From NCBI RefSeq assembly GCF_032884065.1, contig NC_088866.1, positions 48,395,490 to 48,459,489 of the forward strand: a stretch of 64,000 bases of DNA, written 5' to 3'. Positions 36,065 to 47,143 of the stretch are shown piece by piece. The stretch's first letter is position 1. The number at the start of each line of letters is the position of its first letter. This DNA comes from Artemia franciscana (lineage: Eukaryota; Arthropoda; Branchiopoda; Anostraca; Artemiidae). The notes under the pieces were generated by a model. The model saw only the letters and a list, made by a program, of their open reading frames with translations, did no database searches and was not told the origin of the DNA. The translations under genes and the position numbers were made by a program.

Positions 36065-37140
36065 CAAATTAGTCTGTACAATTGCCTTCAACCTTACAGA
36101 TTAGTGCGTTGATGACTAGGCTAATACAATTAGGCTAAACCTAGTTATGTTGTGGTCAGGTTAGAAAACATCAGAAGTACTGATAAAATCGTCTAGAAAC
36201 AGTTTTTTATGCTGAAACTCCTTTTAACTCAGTGTTTACCCCTTCAACTGCTGAATCGAACTCAAGTTTTACTACTTACCAGCTTAAAAGCAATATTTTA
36301 TTCTAATCCTTCTTCAAATGTCTTTACATTAGTTACATGTAGCATGCACTGCTGCCAGGAAGGACTTCAGAGCCGAAATATGACGGGAAGCAGAAAATAC
36401 AACTTCTAGTACTACTAGCAACTCACTGCGGCACCAAGACTCCTGATGCCGTCATAGTTGTGCACACTACTCCTCCAGGTAAATATTGAGTATTTAATAT
36501 TATTTACCCAAGAATAAAGTAAAAACACCACCAGATGCCATTTTTATGCACTTTCTGAATATTACAATCGCTTTTCTTGGAAATTAAATTTTAAGCCACT
36601 TTAGGACCCTTGAAAAAAAATGTTTTCATTTTATATTTTTTTAATATAAAAGTAGGTTATAGCATTTGTTTTAAATTCACTATTTCATTATTAATCCATT
36701 TTGTAAAAGTCGTACAGGATTTGTCAAAATTAATTTGACTATTTAAAAACACTCAAAACAAATCCACCCTATTTCCACAAATTTATTTTTATTTTGTGTT
36801 AGGCTGCAAAAAAAAACAGCCATTTCAACTATTTATCCAAAAGTCTCAAAGCCAACAGAAGAAATATGGAGGATGTAAAAATGAAAAATTGTTTTAAAAT
36901 TTTTATCCAACTTGATTGTGACAAATCAATGCTTGTGGATTACATAACTTTAATGACACGGATTAAGATTAAAAAATTAAGTTTGAGACTTATGTTTCAA
37001 CCCTTGTTATACCAAAAAATAGAAGGAAATTATCATTTTCTAGGGTCTGAAAAAGGCTTAAGGTTGAATTTGCGAGAAAAGTGATTATTATATTCAGTAA
37101 AAGCATAAAAATAGCACTTAATGGTATGTTCACTTTATTT

Positions 37141-37207
37141 GGAGTACGCCTAGATGATCACCTGTTCAGCAGCCTCGGTTTTGCTGATGACACGACTTCA
37201 GGAATTA
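37141..37207 (+). pseudogene. LINE reverse transcriptase fragment, left of the Harbinger insertion
   Basis: Translation gives GVRLDDHLFSSLGFADDTTS, with the FADD catalytic motif of non-LTR reverse transcriptases. It ends at the TTA target site of the PIF/Harbinger element and appears to resume after it at 42,226. Upstream of 37,141 the sequence is family N repeat, so the LINE is 5'-truncated. Confidence 0.75.
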
Positions 37208-37357
37208 AAGCGGATGCACATTGGCATCACTTAACTTAGTTAAGTAGTCTAAGTTAAGTGATTTTACTTAGGTCTCTTCACATTGGAATCTTGCCGTTCA
37301 CATTGAAAAATGAAAAATGACTAATAGGACTAGGCAAAAATTTTGAATTGTTGGATC

Positions 37358-37467
37358 ATGGAATTGAGGATGGATAACAATTATATGGTCAATGATAATG
37401 AAAGTAGCTCTGATGAAGATTTGCTGCTAATTCTTCACTTAAGGCAGCAAAAGAAGAAAATTAAAGG
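37358..37467 (+). pseudogene. Harbinger transposase, predicted exon 1
   Basis: An open frame from ATG 37,358 (second in-frame ATG at 37,370) reads an acidic NESSSDEDLLLILHLRQQKK segment and stops at a GG|GTATTT donor. Joining to the acceptor TTTTTAG at 39,189 restores codon phase and gives IKGKKRLWVHPI, the normal N-terminal context of PIF/Harbinger transposases. The splice is predicted, not observed. The implied intron is about 1.7 kb and holds an (AT)n tract and a family M MITE. Confidence 0.75.
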
Positions 37468-37560
37468 GTATTTCAAAGTTATAGATGCTGTTTTAACGGA
37501 ATAACCCACTAATGATTTGGTCTAACTGAATTTCATATAGGGCCTATGGCCTCGTGAAGG

Positions 37561-37674
<114 letters not shown>

Positions 37675-37996
37675 TGAAAAGAGAAATCACCAATGCAACA
37701 GCAAAAACACATAAAAAAAAGAGACAGGAGGAGAAAAGGAAGACTGTTTTCCTAAATTAGTGATTAATATAGACCAGCACTTGAATGTGGCCTTAACCCT
37801 ACTCATCCATTCAATCACATAGGTCAAACAGCATAGCTAAACACAATCAACCATAAAGAATAATCTATGGACAGGCAGTCATGTCGTCAATAAGTATAAG
37901 TTGTCATTTACCAAACAATAGAAAAAATAATAAAGACAAATAATTCAGAGGCAACAACCCAACACAAGGGCTAATTTACCATATTACCAAAAACAT

Positions 37997-38573
37997 GGTA
38001 AAATTTTAGTTTAGTGACTTCTTGGTATCTCGGAAAGGGGCTAGGTATCCCAGGGAGGTATTTTAAAGTACCTACTTCCAATCCCTCTCACTCAAGAGGA
38101 CCCTGAAATTTGCCTACATAGCAGGTCTATACCTATCAAAATTTTTAGAAAACAACATTTTACCTTAATTTTCAGTTACCAGCTGCTTTTTCTCTGCCAT
38201 TAGTTCTGAAAATGAAACTGTTATTTGAGTAAAATTCTGAGCCATATCAATGTTTTTTTTTCAAAATTTTGGAAATGTATTTGCATATCTTTAAAACCTT
38301 ATAAATTGGGATTGAACAAAGTTGTCAAGCTGAAAACAATTTTGTTGTACTTCATTCAAGCAGAAGATCTATTTTGCAAGGTTTCACTTTTATAGCACAT
38401 ATTTTTAAAGGTCATCAAAGGTCAGGACCCTTTTGAGGGAGAGTGAGTGGAGGTAGGCACTTCAAAATACCTTCCCAGGACATACTTTAGTCTGTAGACC
38501 AATCCCTGAAAGTTTCATTTTTCTAACTCAACCTCTTTCCAAGATAGCAAGAAGTCACTAAACTAGAATTTTA

Positions 38574-38575
<2 letters not shown>
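37997..38575 (+). mobile_element. MITE family M copy inside the Harbinger intron
   Basis: Begins GGTAAAATTTTAGTTTAGTG and ends CTAGAATTTTACC, with an internal order matching 35,426-36,051. About 45 bp of the left arm are deleted (GGGGCTAGG jumps to TATCCCAGGG). The right end is followed directly by (AT)n, so a target duplication cannot be recognised. Confidence 0.88.

Positions 38576-38656
<81 letters not shown>
38576..38656. repeat. (AT)n microsatellite
   Basis: An AT array of about 80 bp starting at the exact right end of the family M copy. Confidence 0.97.
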
Positions 38657-38657
<1 letters not shown>

Positions 38658-39189
38658 CCTAGGCTATATATGTATATAGTCTGTATCCTAGGGAATGGAA
38701 ACATGAACAAAATCCCAGGTAGAAATAGGGTGTTTAATTGGGATGCTTCAATGCCCAGGTTAATAGTGAGGGAAAGTAGGATTGAATTATACTTTTTGTA
38801 TTAATGTTCGAAATATGGTCAGTCAGTCAGGTATCCAGGTAAATTCTAACATTGGAATATATTTTGAAGAACTTAACAATTTTTGTACACATGGTTTGTG
38901 AAAATGATTGGTAAAATGCATTGGCATAAAATTTTAATCACAGTGTCCATTTTCTATTTAAGCAGTTCTAATTGTTCTAAGCCTTAACATTACTCTTTAC
39001 TTTCCTTTAATTTTCATTTATTACCAAAATAGTTTTAAAGCATTGGTTTCTTTGACAAGTACTAATTGAATTCAAATTTTTATGTTTGGGTTACAGCTGA
39101 ATTGACCAGTCAAACAGTCTTTTGCTTAAACTATAATATGAAAGGAATATTACTTTAATTTGTTTATAATTTATATATTTACTTTTTAG

Positions 39190-40334
39190 GAAGAAAAGAC
39201 TATGGGTACATCCAATTCTACAAGAAAGGGAGAGGACTGTGAAAGGCCACCTGACACTACTTAATGACTTACTTATGAGAGACGATGAAGAGAAATTTTT
39301 AAATTTTGTAAGATTAACAAAGGCAGAGTATGTTGAATTGCTTAGTTTAGTGAGACCTTTTATAACAACAAAAAAACACCAATTTTAGAAAGGCAATCTC
39401 TCCAGAACTGAAGCTTGCTTTGACACTAAGATATCTGGGTACTGGTATGTCAATGGCAGCTCTCCATTATGAATTTCGTGTTGGTCACTCAACAGTTTCA
39501 CAGATATTATCAGATACAATGATGGCAATATATGAAGTTTTAAGTCCAATGTATCTGCAAGAGCCTCAATCAGATACATAGAAAAGTGTCAGTGAAACTT
39601 TTAGGGCAAAATGTTTTTTGCCAAATTGCATTGGTGCCTTAGATGGTAAACATGTGCGAATTCAGTGCCCATACAAGTCTGGGTCTCAATTTTACAATTA
39701 TAAAAGTTATTTTAGCCTTATACTTTTAGCTGCATGTGATGCTAATTACAAGTTTATTTATGTAGATGTTGGAGCTTTTGGAAGTGAGAGTGATGGGGGT
39801 GTATTTGCCAGGTCAGATCTTGGGAAAGGCATAGACACTGGGAAAATAAAGCTTCCTGACTCACTTCCATTGCCTGGAACAACAGAAAATTTTCCATTTT
39901 TTTTTGTTGCTGATGAAGCCTTTCCATTGTGTAGTTATATAATGAGACCTTTTCCTGGAAATAGACTCTCAGAAGCACAAACAATTTTCAATTACCGATT
40001 ATCCACAGCTCGGCGCCTAATTGAAAATACGTTTGGTATACTTGTGCAGAGGTTCAGAATTTTCCGAACTGAAATACTAGCACAGCCTGAAAAAGTAAAA
40101 GCAATAATCATTGCTTCTGTATGTTTACACAATTTCATTATTTCAACTAGAGGAGCCCCAACTGATATTCAAGAGCTATCAATAGGAAGTGGGATTTCTC
40201 AGCTTGGCAGAGTTGGGAGCAACAATTCTTCCAGAACAAATCAAGATCTTAGAAATAGACTAATGGATTATTTCTTATCTGTAGAGGGTGCTGTTCCTTG
40301 GCAGCGAGAAAAAGCATTGAGAGGCATATTGTGA
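39190..40334 (+). pseudogene. PIF/Harbinger transposase, main exon (two lesions)
   Basis: The enzyme would excise and reinsert the element in the nucleus. From 39,190 the frame reads KKRLWVHPILQERE, then NDLLMRDDEEKFLNFVRLTK, then ITTKKHQF before a stop. A one-base length change in the A-run at about 39,368-39,376 restores the family sequence RKAISPELKLALTLRYLGTG and VGHSTVSQIL. A TAG at 39,579-39,581 stands where relatives usually have Trp. The remaining 238-codon frame holds NCIGALDGKHV (first catalytic Asp), VGAFGSESDGGVF, FFVADEAFPL (second Asp), then RRLIENTFGILVQRFRIF (catalytic Glu) and a VCLHNF motif. The catalytic triad is intact and only the two lesions break the gene. Either lesion could be an assembly error. 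Confidence 0.92.
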
Positions 40335-40508
40335 CTTGATTTATAAATAAATATGCATGTAAACATATCATACACTATTTGTATATATAGATATCCTGAA
40401 TATATATATAGAGAGAGAAAGTATTTAATATGAAATGACTAAAGATCAAAATATAATAACAAAAAAAAAATCAAATATTGGCTTAAAGTGAAAAAGATAA
40501 AACATATT

Positions 40509-40864
40509 TCAACGTTTTTTGGTATGTTCTAGTATAGCCTTCATGATTTTCATGCGACACTGCAGTGTCTCCTCAGCTGGTATATCCTTCATGAATGATA
40601 CAAGTGACATTAGAAAATGCTGGTCTTCATCCATAGTTATAACTTTATTTTTATCCCTTTTTTGTTTTTCACTCAGGTATGAGAGAATTGCTTCATCAGT
40701 TGCAGATGAAGTACTTCCCTCTGTTTTGGTTCGGTTTCTTTTTTGAACGTTTTTATAAGTTTGGAAGTGCTCATCTGGAGCAATTGAAGTGGATGCTTGT
40801 GGAGATTCCGTTTCGATTAGCAATTCTTCTGAATTGGCTTCTTCTTGGGACACACAGCGAAATT
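40509..40864 (-). pseudogene. Harbinger MADF-type accessory protein, C-terminal exon
   Basis: The frame from a TTTTCCAG acceptor at about 40,865 reads EFRCVSQEEANSEELLIETE, a Ser/Thr-rich linker with KRNRTK, then DEDQHFLMSLVSFMKDIP and QCRMKIMKAIL. This final pattern (D..FL.SL...M..L......R.KI...L) is the BESS-like end of the DNA-binding partner that PIF/Harbinger elements encode opposite the transposase. It ends 175 bp from the transposase stop, so the genes are convergent. Confidence 0.82.
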
Positions 40865-41089
40865 CTGGAAAATAGAATACATTAATGTTTGGTGGATAAA
40901 GGTTTGTACTATAGTTTATGATTCTGTTCTGCAAAAACGAGGGAGAAGTTACTGAACAGAAGAGCTCTATTTTATTTTATTTTTTTTAGATTATATAGTT
41001 AACATACAAATAGTTTTGATGCCAGTTCTTTTATTTAAGGGAAGAGCATATACTTATACCATGCTAAGAAAGTAATTCAAATTGGGACT

Positions 41090-41940
41090 GAAGATCGATT
41101 TAACACAAACTCAACAAAAATAGAATTGTTTTCTATTTGGGCTACATGCCAGTAACCATTAAATATCTTTTGGAATCTAACTAAAGATTTCCCTTAATAA
41201 TAATAACAATATTGATAAAAAAATATATTGCAAGGGCAAAGGAAGCCAGACAGTTGTATAGTCTACAAGGTGAACCCACCAAATAACAATGGCCTACAAG
41301 CAAAGCATCTAATAGCCAACTAGCATTTCTATTGATTAAAATCACACTACCTTCATATACTAATGCAAGAGGATCTATCCTTCCTAAGCCTGAAAAGACT
41401 TATTTCTGTTTAACTTATTTAGCCAAACCAAGGTCTATGCCTACCTGAGATTAATAGTCCTTGACTTGCCATCTGATTTGATGTATGGTAGATCAAATTT
41501 TTCCTAGTTACTTATTCATTTAATCCAGAGACTTGTCGAAATCCTACAACAAAAGACAACTCCTATTGTTTTTCTATTGTAGGCTACCTGCCAGAGACCA
41601 TTAAAAATCCCCTGAACAATCTACTGTACCTTACTAGGCTGTAGATTCCTTTAATAATAATAAACAATATAGCAAGTGCTAGGGAAAAGGAAGTCAGATA
41701 GTTGCATTGTCTAACATGTGAACCCATCAAATAACAATAGCCTATAAGCAAAGCTTTTAATAGCCTATTAGCATTTTCATTGATTAAAAATCACACAACC
41801 TTCATAAACTGTTGCGAGAGTGTCTATCCTTCCTAAGCCTGAAAAGATTTACACTTCTATCTAACTTATTTATTCAATCCAAGGTCTAGGCCTACCTGAG
41901 ATTACCATTCCTTGACTTGCCAGCTGATTTGAGAAACTCT
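41090..41940. repeat. Tandem duplication in the MADF-gene intron
   Basis: 41,130-41,490 and 41,575-41,930 are visibly related: for example TATCCTTCCTAAGCCTGAAAAG at 41,376 and at 41,824, and CCTACCTGAGATTA at 41,443 and 41,891. The period is about 448 bp. The left unit repeats the last codons and splice donor of the MADF exon (CTTGACTTGCCATCTGATTTG), so it holds a partial exon copy. Confidence 0.8.
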
Positions 41941-42055
41941 CCCATGCATTGATTTTGAGATGCCTATCCTTATAATTGTCATTTTTTGGATTATACAAAT
42001 AGGGCCTAGAGCTAATAAAATCAATTATCAAATGTTCAACTGAAGACATTTTCAA
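41896..42055 (-). pseudogene. Harbinger MADF-type accessory protein, N-terminal exon
   Basis: The frame starts at ATG 42,055 (or 42,049), 150 bp inside the right terminal repeat, and reads SSVEHLIIDFISSRPYLYNP, then DNYKDRHLKINAWESFSNQL. This is the first half of a MADF DNA-binding domain. It ends at a strong donor CAG|GTAGGC near 41,896, and phase matches the acceptor at 40,865. No sequence for the second half of the domain (the usual W..LRD.Y.R block) was found in between, so the encoded protein would have half a DNA-binding fold. Confidence 0.82.
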
Positions 42056-42225
42056 AGCTTTTCTGAAATAAAAGTCTCACTTATAAGTAATCACTTATAA
42101 GTTGAAAAAAGTTCAACTTTGAAATAAGCCTAAGTTAAGTGAACTAAGTGAAAGTGTAAAGTAAATTAAACGGGTTTTTCGTGCCAATGTGAACGGGACG
42201 AAAAACCAATGTGCATCCGGCATTA

Positions 42226-42737
42226 CTCTCAAATATTCAACAAAAAGCAGGTGGATTCAAGCTTACTGCCAATGCCAGTAAAACCGAAGGAACGGCGGCA
42301 AGCGACTCACCTATGAAAATCAAATGCAGCGACGCGATGTAGAACAGGCAGTCAACTTCAAATGCCTTGGTAGCATCATCAAAAATACAGGATCCAACGC
42401 CAAAGAATTCATTGCCAGAATTCGTCAGGCTAACAGCATCTTCAACAGGCTAAATAAAGCATGGAGTTCGAGTACTTTCTCTCACCGGCTCAAACTCTGC
42501 CTGTTGAACGGTAACGTCCTGACTGTCCTTTTTTACGCATTGGAAACTTGGTTTCTTAACCAAGACAAAGAGAGAAAAATACAATCCTTTGAGAACGCTT
42601 GTCTTCGGAGACTGCTTGGTATTCAATGGACCCAGAAAATCCAAGATCCCAATCTGAGTCAGAACTCAATTTTCAAGATGGTAAACAATCATCCTCTTCA
42701 AACAACCATAAAGGCTCAACATGTCAAGGGTTGACAA
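42226..42737 (+). pseudogene. RTE-type LINE reverse transcriptase C-terminus, right of the Harbinger insertion
   Basis: Just after the target site the frames give KAGGFKLTANASKTEG (RT palm: ...G...N..KT..). From about 42,324 a 136-codon frame follows with NFKCLGSIIKNTGSNAKEFI, ARIRQANSIFNRLNKAW, KLCLLNGNVLTVLFYALETW and NACLRRLLGIQW. This YLGS...I..RI..A...F..L...W...LYG.E.W...CLRRILGI.W order is typical of RTE and related non-LTR elements. A TAG near 42,340 separates the pieces. Clade assignment is tentative. Confidence 0.8.
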
Positions 42738-42869
42738 ATTCAAACGGATCATGTGATATTCTTTCTTTAATTTGTTTCTTCCAAGCTATCATTTCGTGCT
42801 TTAGCTGCTTAAGACCGTGTCTGACGTTTTTGCTAATATTCTTATCTTTTTATTTACAATACCGCCTGT

Positions 42870-43212
42870 GCCCCCGGCGTCCCCGTTGTAGTTGTGTCCC
42901 TGTGTCCCGGTCGTCATTTATATTCCCTGTGTCCCGGTCGTGATTTTTGTCCGGGTGTCCCAGTCTGTAATTACTCTTTGAGGTTCCCGGTCGTCATTTA
43001 TATTCCCTGTGTCCCGGTCATCATTTGTGTCCCGGTATGTAATTTCATCAGTTGACAAACATGACGTCAGTCGACAAACAACTTCATGACGCATACAGCT
43101 CTATCCTTATAATGACGTCAGTCGACAAACATGACGTCGGTCGACACACAAACATGACGTCACTCGACACACACACACACACACACAGACCACTTATTTT
43201 TATATATATAGA
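42870..43212 (+). repeat. Composite tail: GTCCCGG repeats, GACGTCA repeats, (AC)n, TATATA
   Basis: Three copies of a phrase around CCCGGTCGTCATTTATATTCC (near 42,905, 42,990 and a diverged one between) are followed by at least four copies of a phrase around CATGACGTCAGTCGACAAAC (43,060-43,170). An (AC)n run and TATATATATA near 43,205 follow. It is GC-richer than its surroundings and lies downstream of the LINE ORF, so a LINE 3' UTR is the simplest reading. Confidence 0.75.
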
Positions 43213-43905
43213 AGATAACCACTTTTTCAGTCATTTTGGTGAACAAAATACGATCTTGTGAATGCTGCTGGAATACCTTCAGGAAAATTACGCAGAAGAC
43301 TAGGGAGTCCATTTTTTATCATTCCCTGTAAAAAAAAATAAAATATATTAAAAAACTATCATAAAATAAGAAATTGCAAAGGTTCATCCAAACAAACGGC
43401 AAAAATGCAAAAATATGAAAACATAAGGCACAAGTTTTTTAATTTTTTAGGTGGACAGGAGGGTTTTCAAGCGTGGTCATAGAAGAATCATTCTTTATGT
43501 AGGTAATGCAATTGATTAATATAAATATTACTTCGTAAGCAGGAACCGCTGTGTAAATAGCTGGGTGCATGGAAGTATGACCCTCAGAGAGAGAAGAGGG
43601 GAGAGAGGAGATAGAAAACTGTAAATCAATTTTAATCTTTTACTTGGTCAACCTGATAAAAAAAAGAGAAGATTTCAAAGACAACAGGGCCTTCAATATG
43701 GTTAAACCACACTGCGATAGGATCAAAGCTGAAGTTTCTCGATCATCGATAATTAATTAAAACATTTTTTTCCTCCCATGAGTTTTAAAATACCTAAGAA
43801 GACAAGCATGAAGCAGGTTTGGGTCAAACAAAGTAGCCAAACGCTAGATTGGATTTGTGTGTTTCTTAGACACTAGAACAAGCTCCTAGTCTTACAAATT
43901 TTCCA
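43213..43905. other. No recognised gene
   Basis: AT-rich DNA with no supported ORF or repeat relationship. Confidence 0.4.
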
Positions 43906-44320
43906 TATTTTATTGTGTTGCGAGAGCAACACTTTGGTCTTTTCCCATTTTTTTTCTTCTTTTTTCCTATGCCGCCGATGTCGGCTTATTCCTGGAAACT
44001 GGTAAGGGTCTAACCTGTTCGGTTTTTATGGAAAGTGTGGACCTCAGGCCGGATTTATAAATATAGCATTACATTTTGGAAAGCTCCACAGAACTCTTGC
44101 CTGGTGTCAAGAAGGATGGTTTTCGCTTGTCCACGAGCCAGAGCCTATGGTGTGCGAAGTGAAGTGGAGTTATGTAGCCTAGGTCAGAGAGGAGTATCTG
44201 AAGTTGTGCAGCCAAGCTTTCGTTTCATCAAACCATGTTTTTGCTTTCGAGTAGAAAGCTCCGTTCTAGAAAGCAAGCAGGCAGGCACCACTTTCAAATT
44301 GAAGATGGACTAAAATCTAT
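43906..44320 (+). other. GC-richer unexplained segment with GTGTTGC hairpin
   Basis: Opens with a perfect hairpin, GTGTTGC-GAGA-GCAACAC, at 43,915-43,932, then CCGCCGATGTCGGC (another short palindrome) and about 300 bp of more balanced base composition. A plus frame at 44,035-44,313 (92 aa) and a second overlapping plus frame both lack stops for a while, but I recognise no domain. It could be a remnant of an exon or of an unknown repeat. Confidence 0.45.
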
Positions 44321-44889
44321 AAGTGTTAAATATATGCCGCAGTTACCCGGCCCCACAGCCAATATATCTTCTTTGAGTGATAAATAGAAAAAATTACAGA
44401 AGCAAAAAAGCGGCATTTTCCCACGGGTCCGAAAGTGCTGCTGTGATTTTCGCTGAGTTTATCATTTGTTTTTTCAGACTTGTAATTTAGGTAGAGAAAT
44501 TTTATCAGATGTACCTCTTAAACTTTAAAAGTTCTGTCATTGCTAAAGAAATTGGAGCTTATCCTTTGCTCCTTTCTAAGTGGTGACGTTAGAAAGTTGG
44601 CCTACGGAAAAAAAAAATCAACTTTTGAACTAAGACAGATAGAAATTTTTTTCGAGGGCAATCGATAGCTCTTGATGGGCTGATCAAAGTAGATGTCATA
44701 AATTTTTTGATACGAAAATTCCTTCATGAGATATACTAGTTAGAAAGTTTCAAGGGGTTGAGAGCTTCAGTAGTAGGGTACACACTGAAACCAAAAATAA
44801 GCCGATACAAATTATGAGACATGTAGAGGACTTGTAAAGAAATTTCAGATGTTAGCTCATAATCATCTTCGGCAGTGAGGGTTTTGCAA

Positions 44890-45440
44890 ATTTTGCTATT
44901 TGGTGTACCTTACCAATAAAGTAAAAAATACCACTCGTTGCCTTTTTTTATGCTCTAGACGAATATAATAATCGCTTCTATCACAAATTCTAATTTAATC
45001 ACTTTTTGACCTAACCTAACTATATAATTTTGGCGCTGATAAAACATAGTATTAATTTGTCGAAAACAACCGAGAAAACGGCGCTGAGAAAATATAGTAT
45101 TATTTTGTGGGAACCAATGGATAACTCATACTTTAATTTAAAACTCGTCATTTTTAAGAGCTTAAAAAATATTTAAATTTAAAACTGTGATAGAAGTAAT
45201 TTTTATATTCGTAAAGAACTTAAAAAAGGCATCGAGTGGCATGTTCAAAGTTTGAAAACAATGTTTTAAGCTTTTTTAATACCCCATATTCTGGTCATTT
45301 TTAAGAGCTCAAAAAGTGCTTAAAATTTAAAGTAGTTACGATAGATGCCATTATTATATTCATAAAGAACATAAAAAGAAGGCATCGGGGCTATGTTCAC
45401 TATATTGGTAAGTCAATTATATGCACTCTGATACATTAAT
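44890..45440. repeat. Palindromic repeat family N, second copy
   Basis: ACCAATAAAGTAAAAAATACC at 44,920 is the reverse complement of the GGTA...ACTTTATTGGT ends seen in other copies. It is followed by inverted and then direct copies of TAGAAGYAATTTTTATATTCG (45,195; 45,345) and GAAAACGGCGCTGAGAAAAT. Related to 33,975-34,545. No coding content. Confidence 0.6.
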
Positions 45441-45479
45441 GGCTACTGAACACATATACTTCATTGGTAAATTTTGTAA

Positions 45480-46910
45480 AAAAAACAGTATTTCTATAAT
45501 AAAGCCAACAGCTGAAAAACTAGCCTAGGCTACTTAAAAAAAGGGCAGGTCTACCTTTTGAGAAGGGTGACTTAAATCTATTTTTGAGCCTGTACTGTTA
45601 CACAATGGAACACATCAATAGTGCAGCATAGTAAATGAACTAAAATTTAATGTTTAATTATGTTTAATATAATACTTGACACATGTGGCGGCCGTTATTA
45701 GCACATTTTTATGGACGCAAACCATCGAATGGCAGAAGTTTTTGAACTTGCAGCAGGGTTAGTTTTTTGGAACTGGAACTTTTAAGGGTAATTTAAAAAG
45801 GAATTTCGCTTTGCTAGGATATCATGGAGAAAAAAATTGACAAACTCGTAATGAATTGAAAAGTTATTGTTATAAACTATTGCAATGTTTGATTAATTTT
45901 ATAATTGTTGCATAAACACTGGCCATCATTAGATTTGACATTCAACATTTCCTAAATATCTAGCATGCTAGATTCCTAATAGTGCACTGCAATTACTTTG
46001 TTTGTGTTGATTTCTGAGTATAGCTATCAAATTTACAAAAAATTTGGTCTGAGTGTATGAGATTCCATAGGCTAACTAGTATAATGACAAGATGAACATA
46101 GCATTGGCTAGTGTGCTTGATTTTTTTCTGTAACATCTTTCTAAAGATACTAATCAAGTTGCTCACACCTCCTCATCCCCTCCTCACCTCCCATGTATAG
46201 CCCTAATAATGTATTTCTTTGTTACTTCAATAATATTATACCTTCTAGCTCCTATATTAAATATCTTGATGCTTTGTAATTTATGTTTATGTGTTACTGA
46301 CCTCATAATGAGGCAAAACTCCATTTGAAGTTACTTTTAAAAGCATATAATAACACAAAGAAAGATGAAAATCTGATTAATAGAAATATCTTGAGTATGA
46401 ACAAGTTGGAATTTCTTGTTTTTAATTTTATTTTAGTTTTAATGTTCTTTAGGCTATGCATAGATCAATCAGAGGGGAGGGGGGACAATTGTAGGCCTAT
46501 TTGTGAGAAATTGATTATTATAGTGTCATTTAGGAAGTAGGCTAGCATAATCACCTCATCTCTATGTCAGTTATGGAGTTCTGTATAGGGTATGCTAATC
46601 ACAATTTTTTTTAAAGATTTTCTTCTTTCAACCTGGCATTGGGAACCTTGGTTATTATCAAGGAGAAATATCCTTCCTCCAAGGAGAAATATTTATTAAA
46701 GTGATACAAACTGAGAAACAAGGGTGGCCAGCAGCATGTCTAGAAAGGCAGCTAATTCTATGGCAAAAGGAAGAAGCTAAAGTTATAGTGACAATGAACA
46801 TAATCTCACCTTACCACCATGTTCATGTTCTAACTCTAAAGATTTTTTTGGGTTATCATTGATTAATTTCAGCATTAATTAAATCATTAGCTGTCCATCA
46901 TACATGCAGT
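45480..46910. other. No recognised gene
   Basis: AT-rich DNA. An ORF at 46,325-46,540 has no domain. The last ~50 bp lead into the LINE 3' tail at 46,912. Confidence 0.4.
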
Positions 46911-46911
46911 T

Positions 46912-46958
46912 CACCTTATCTTGCTGTAAATGCGATTTGAGGTAATTTTAAGGTAATT
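46912..46958 (+). repeat. Solo 3' tail of the CR1-like element
   Basis: CACCTTATCTTGCTGTAAATG, then CGATTTGAGGTAATTTTAAGG, matches the reverse complement of 30,003-30,050 (3' end of the large CR1-like copy). It is a very short 5'-truncated insertion in the opposite orientation. Confidence 0.65.
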
Positions 46959-47143
46959 AGTCAGTCAAAAAAAGAATGGAAGTATAACTGGGAAGCACTC
47001 AAATCAGCAACATCAAACCACTAGTCAAGTGTATGTATTCAACTATGTGTCATATGTTATCAACTCTGGAGTTTCTACAAGGAAAAATCCTTATATTGCT
47101 CCAAGCTGCAATTTAAGTTAATTAATTAATTACAGCATTATGT

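Noticed and set aside
41341-41520. Second MADF exon upstream of the first
   Set aside because: Only the last few codons and donor are duplicated. The body of the exon is absent, so it is a partial duplicate and not a second exon.
42599-42943. 114-aa plus-strand frame
   Set aside because: Overlaps the LINE RT C-terminal frame in another phase and then runs into the repeated 3' tail.
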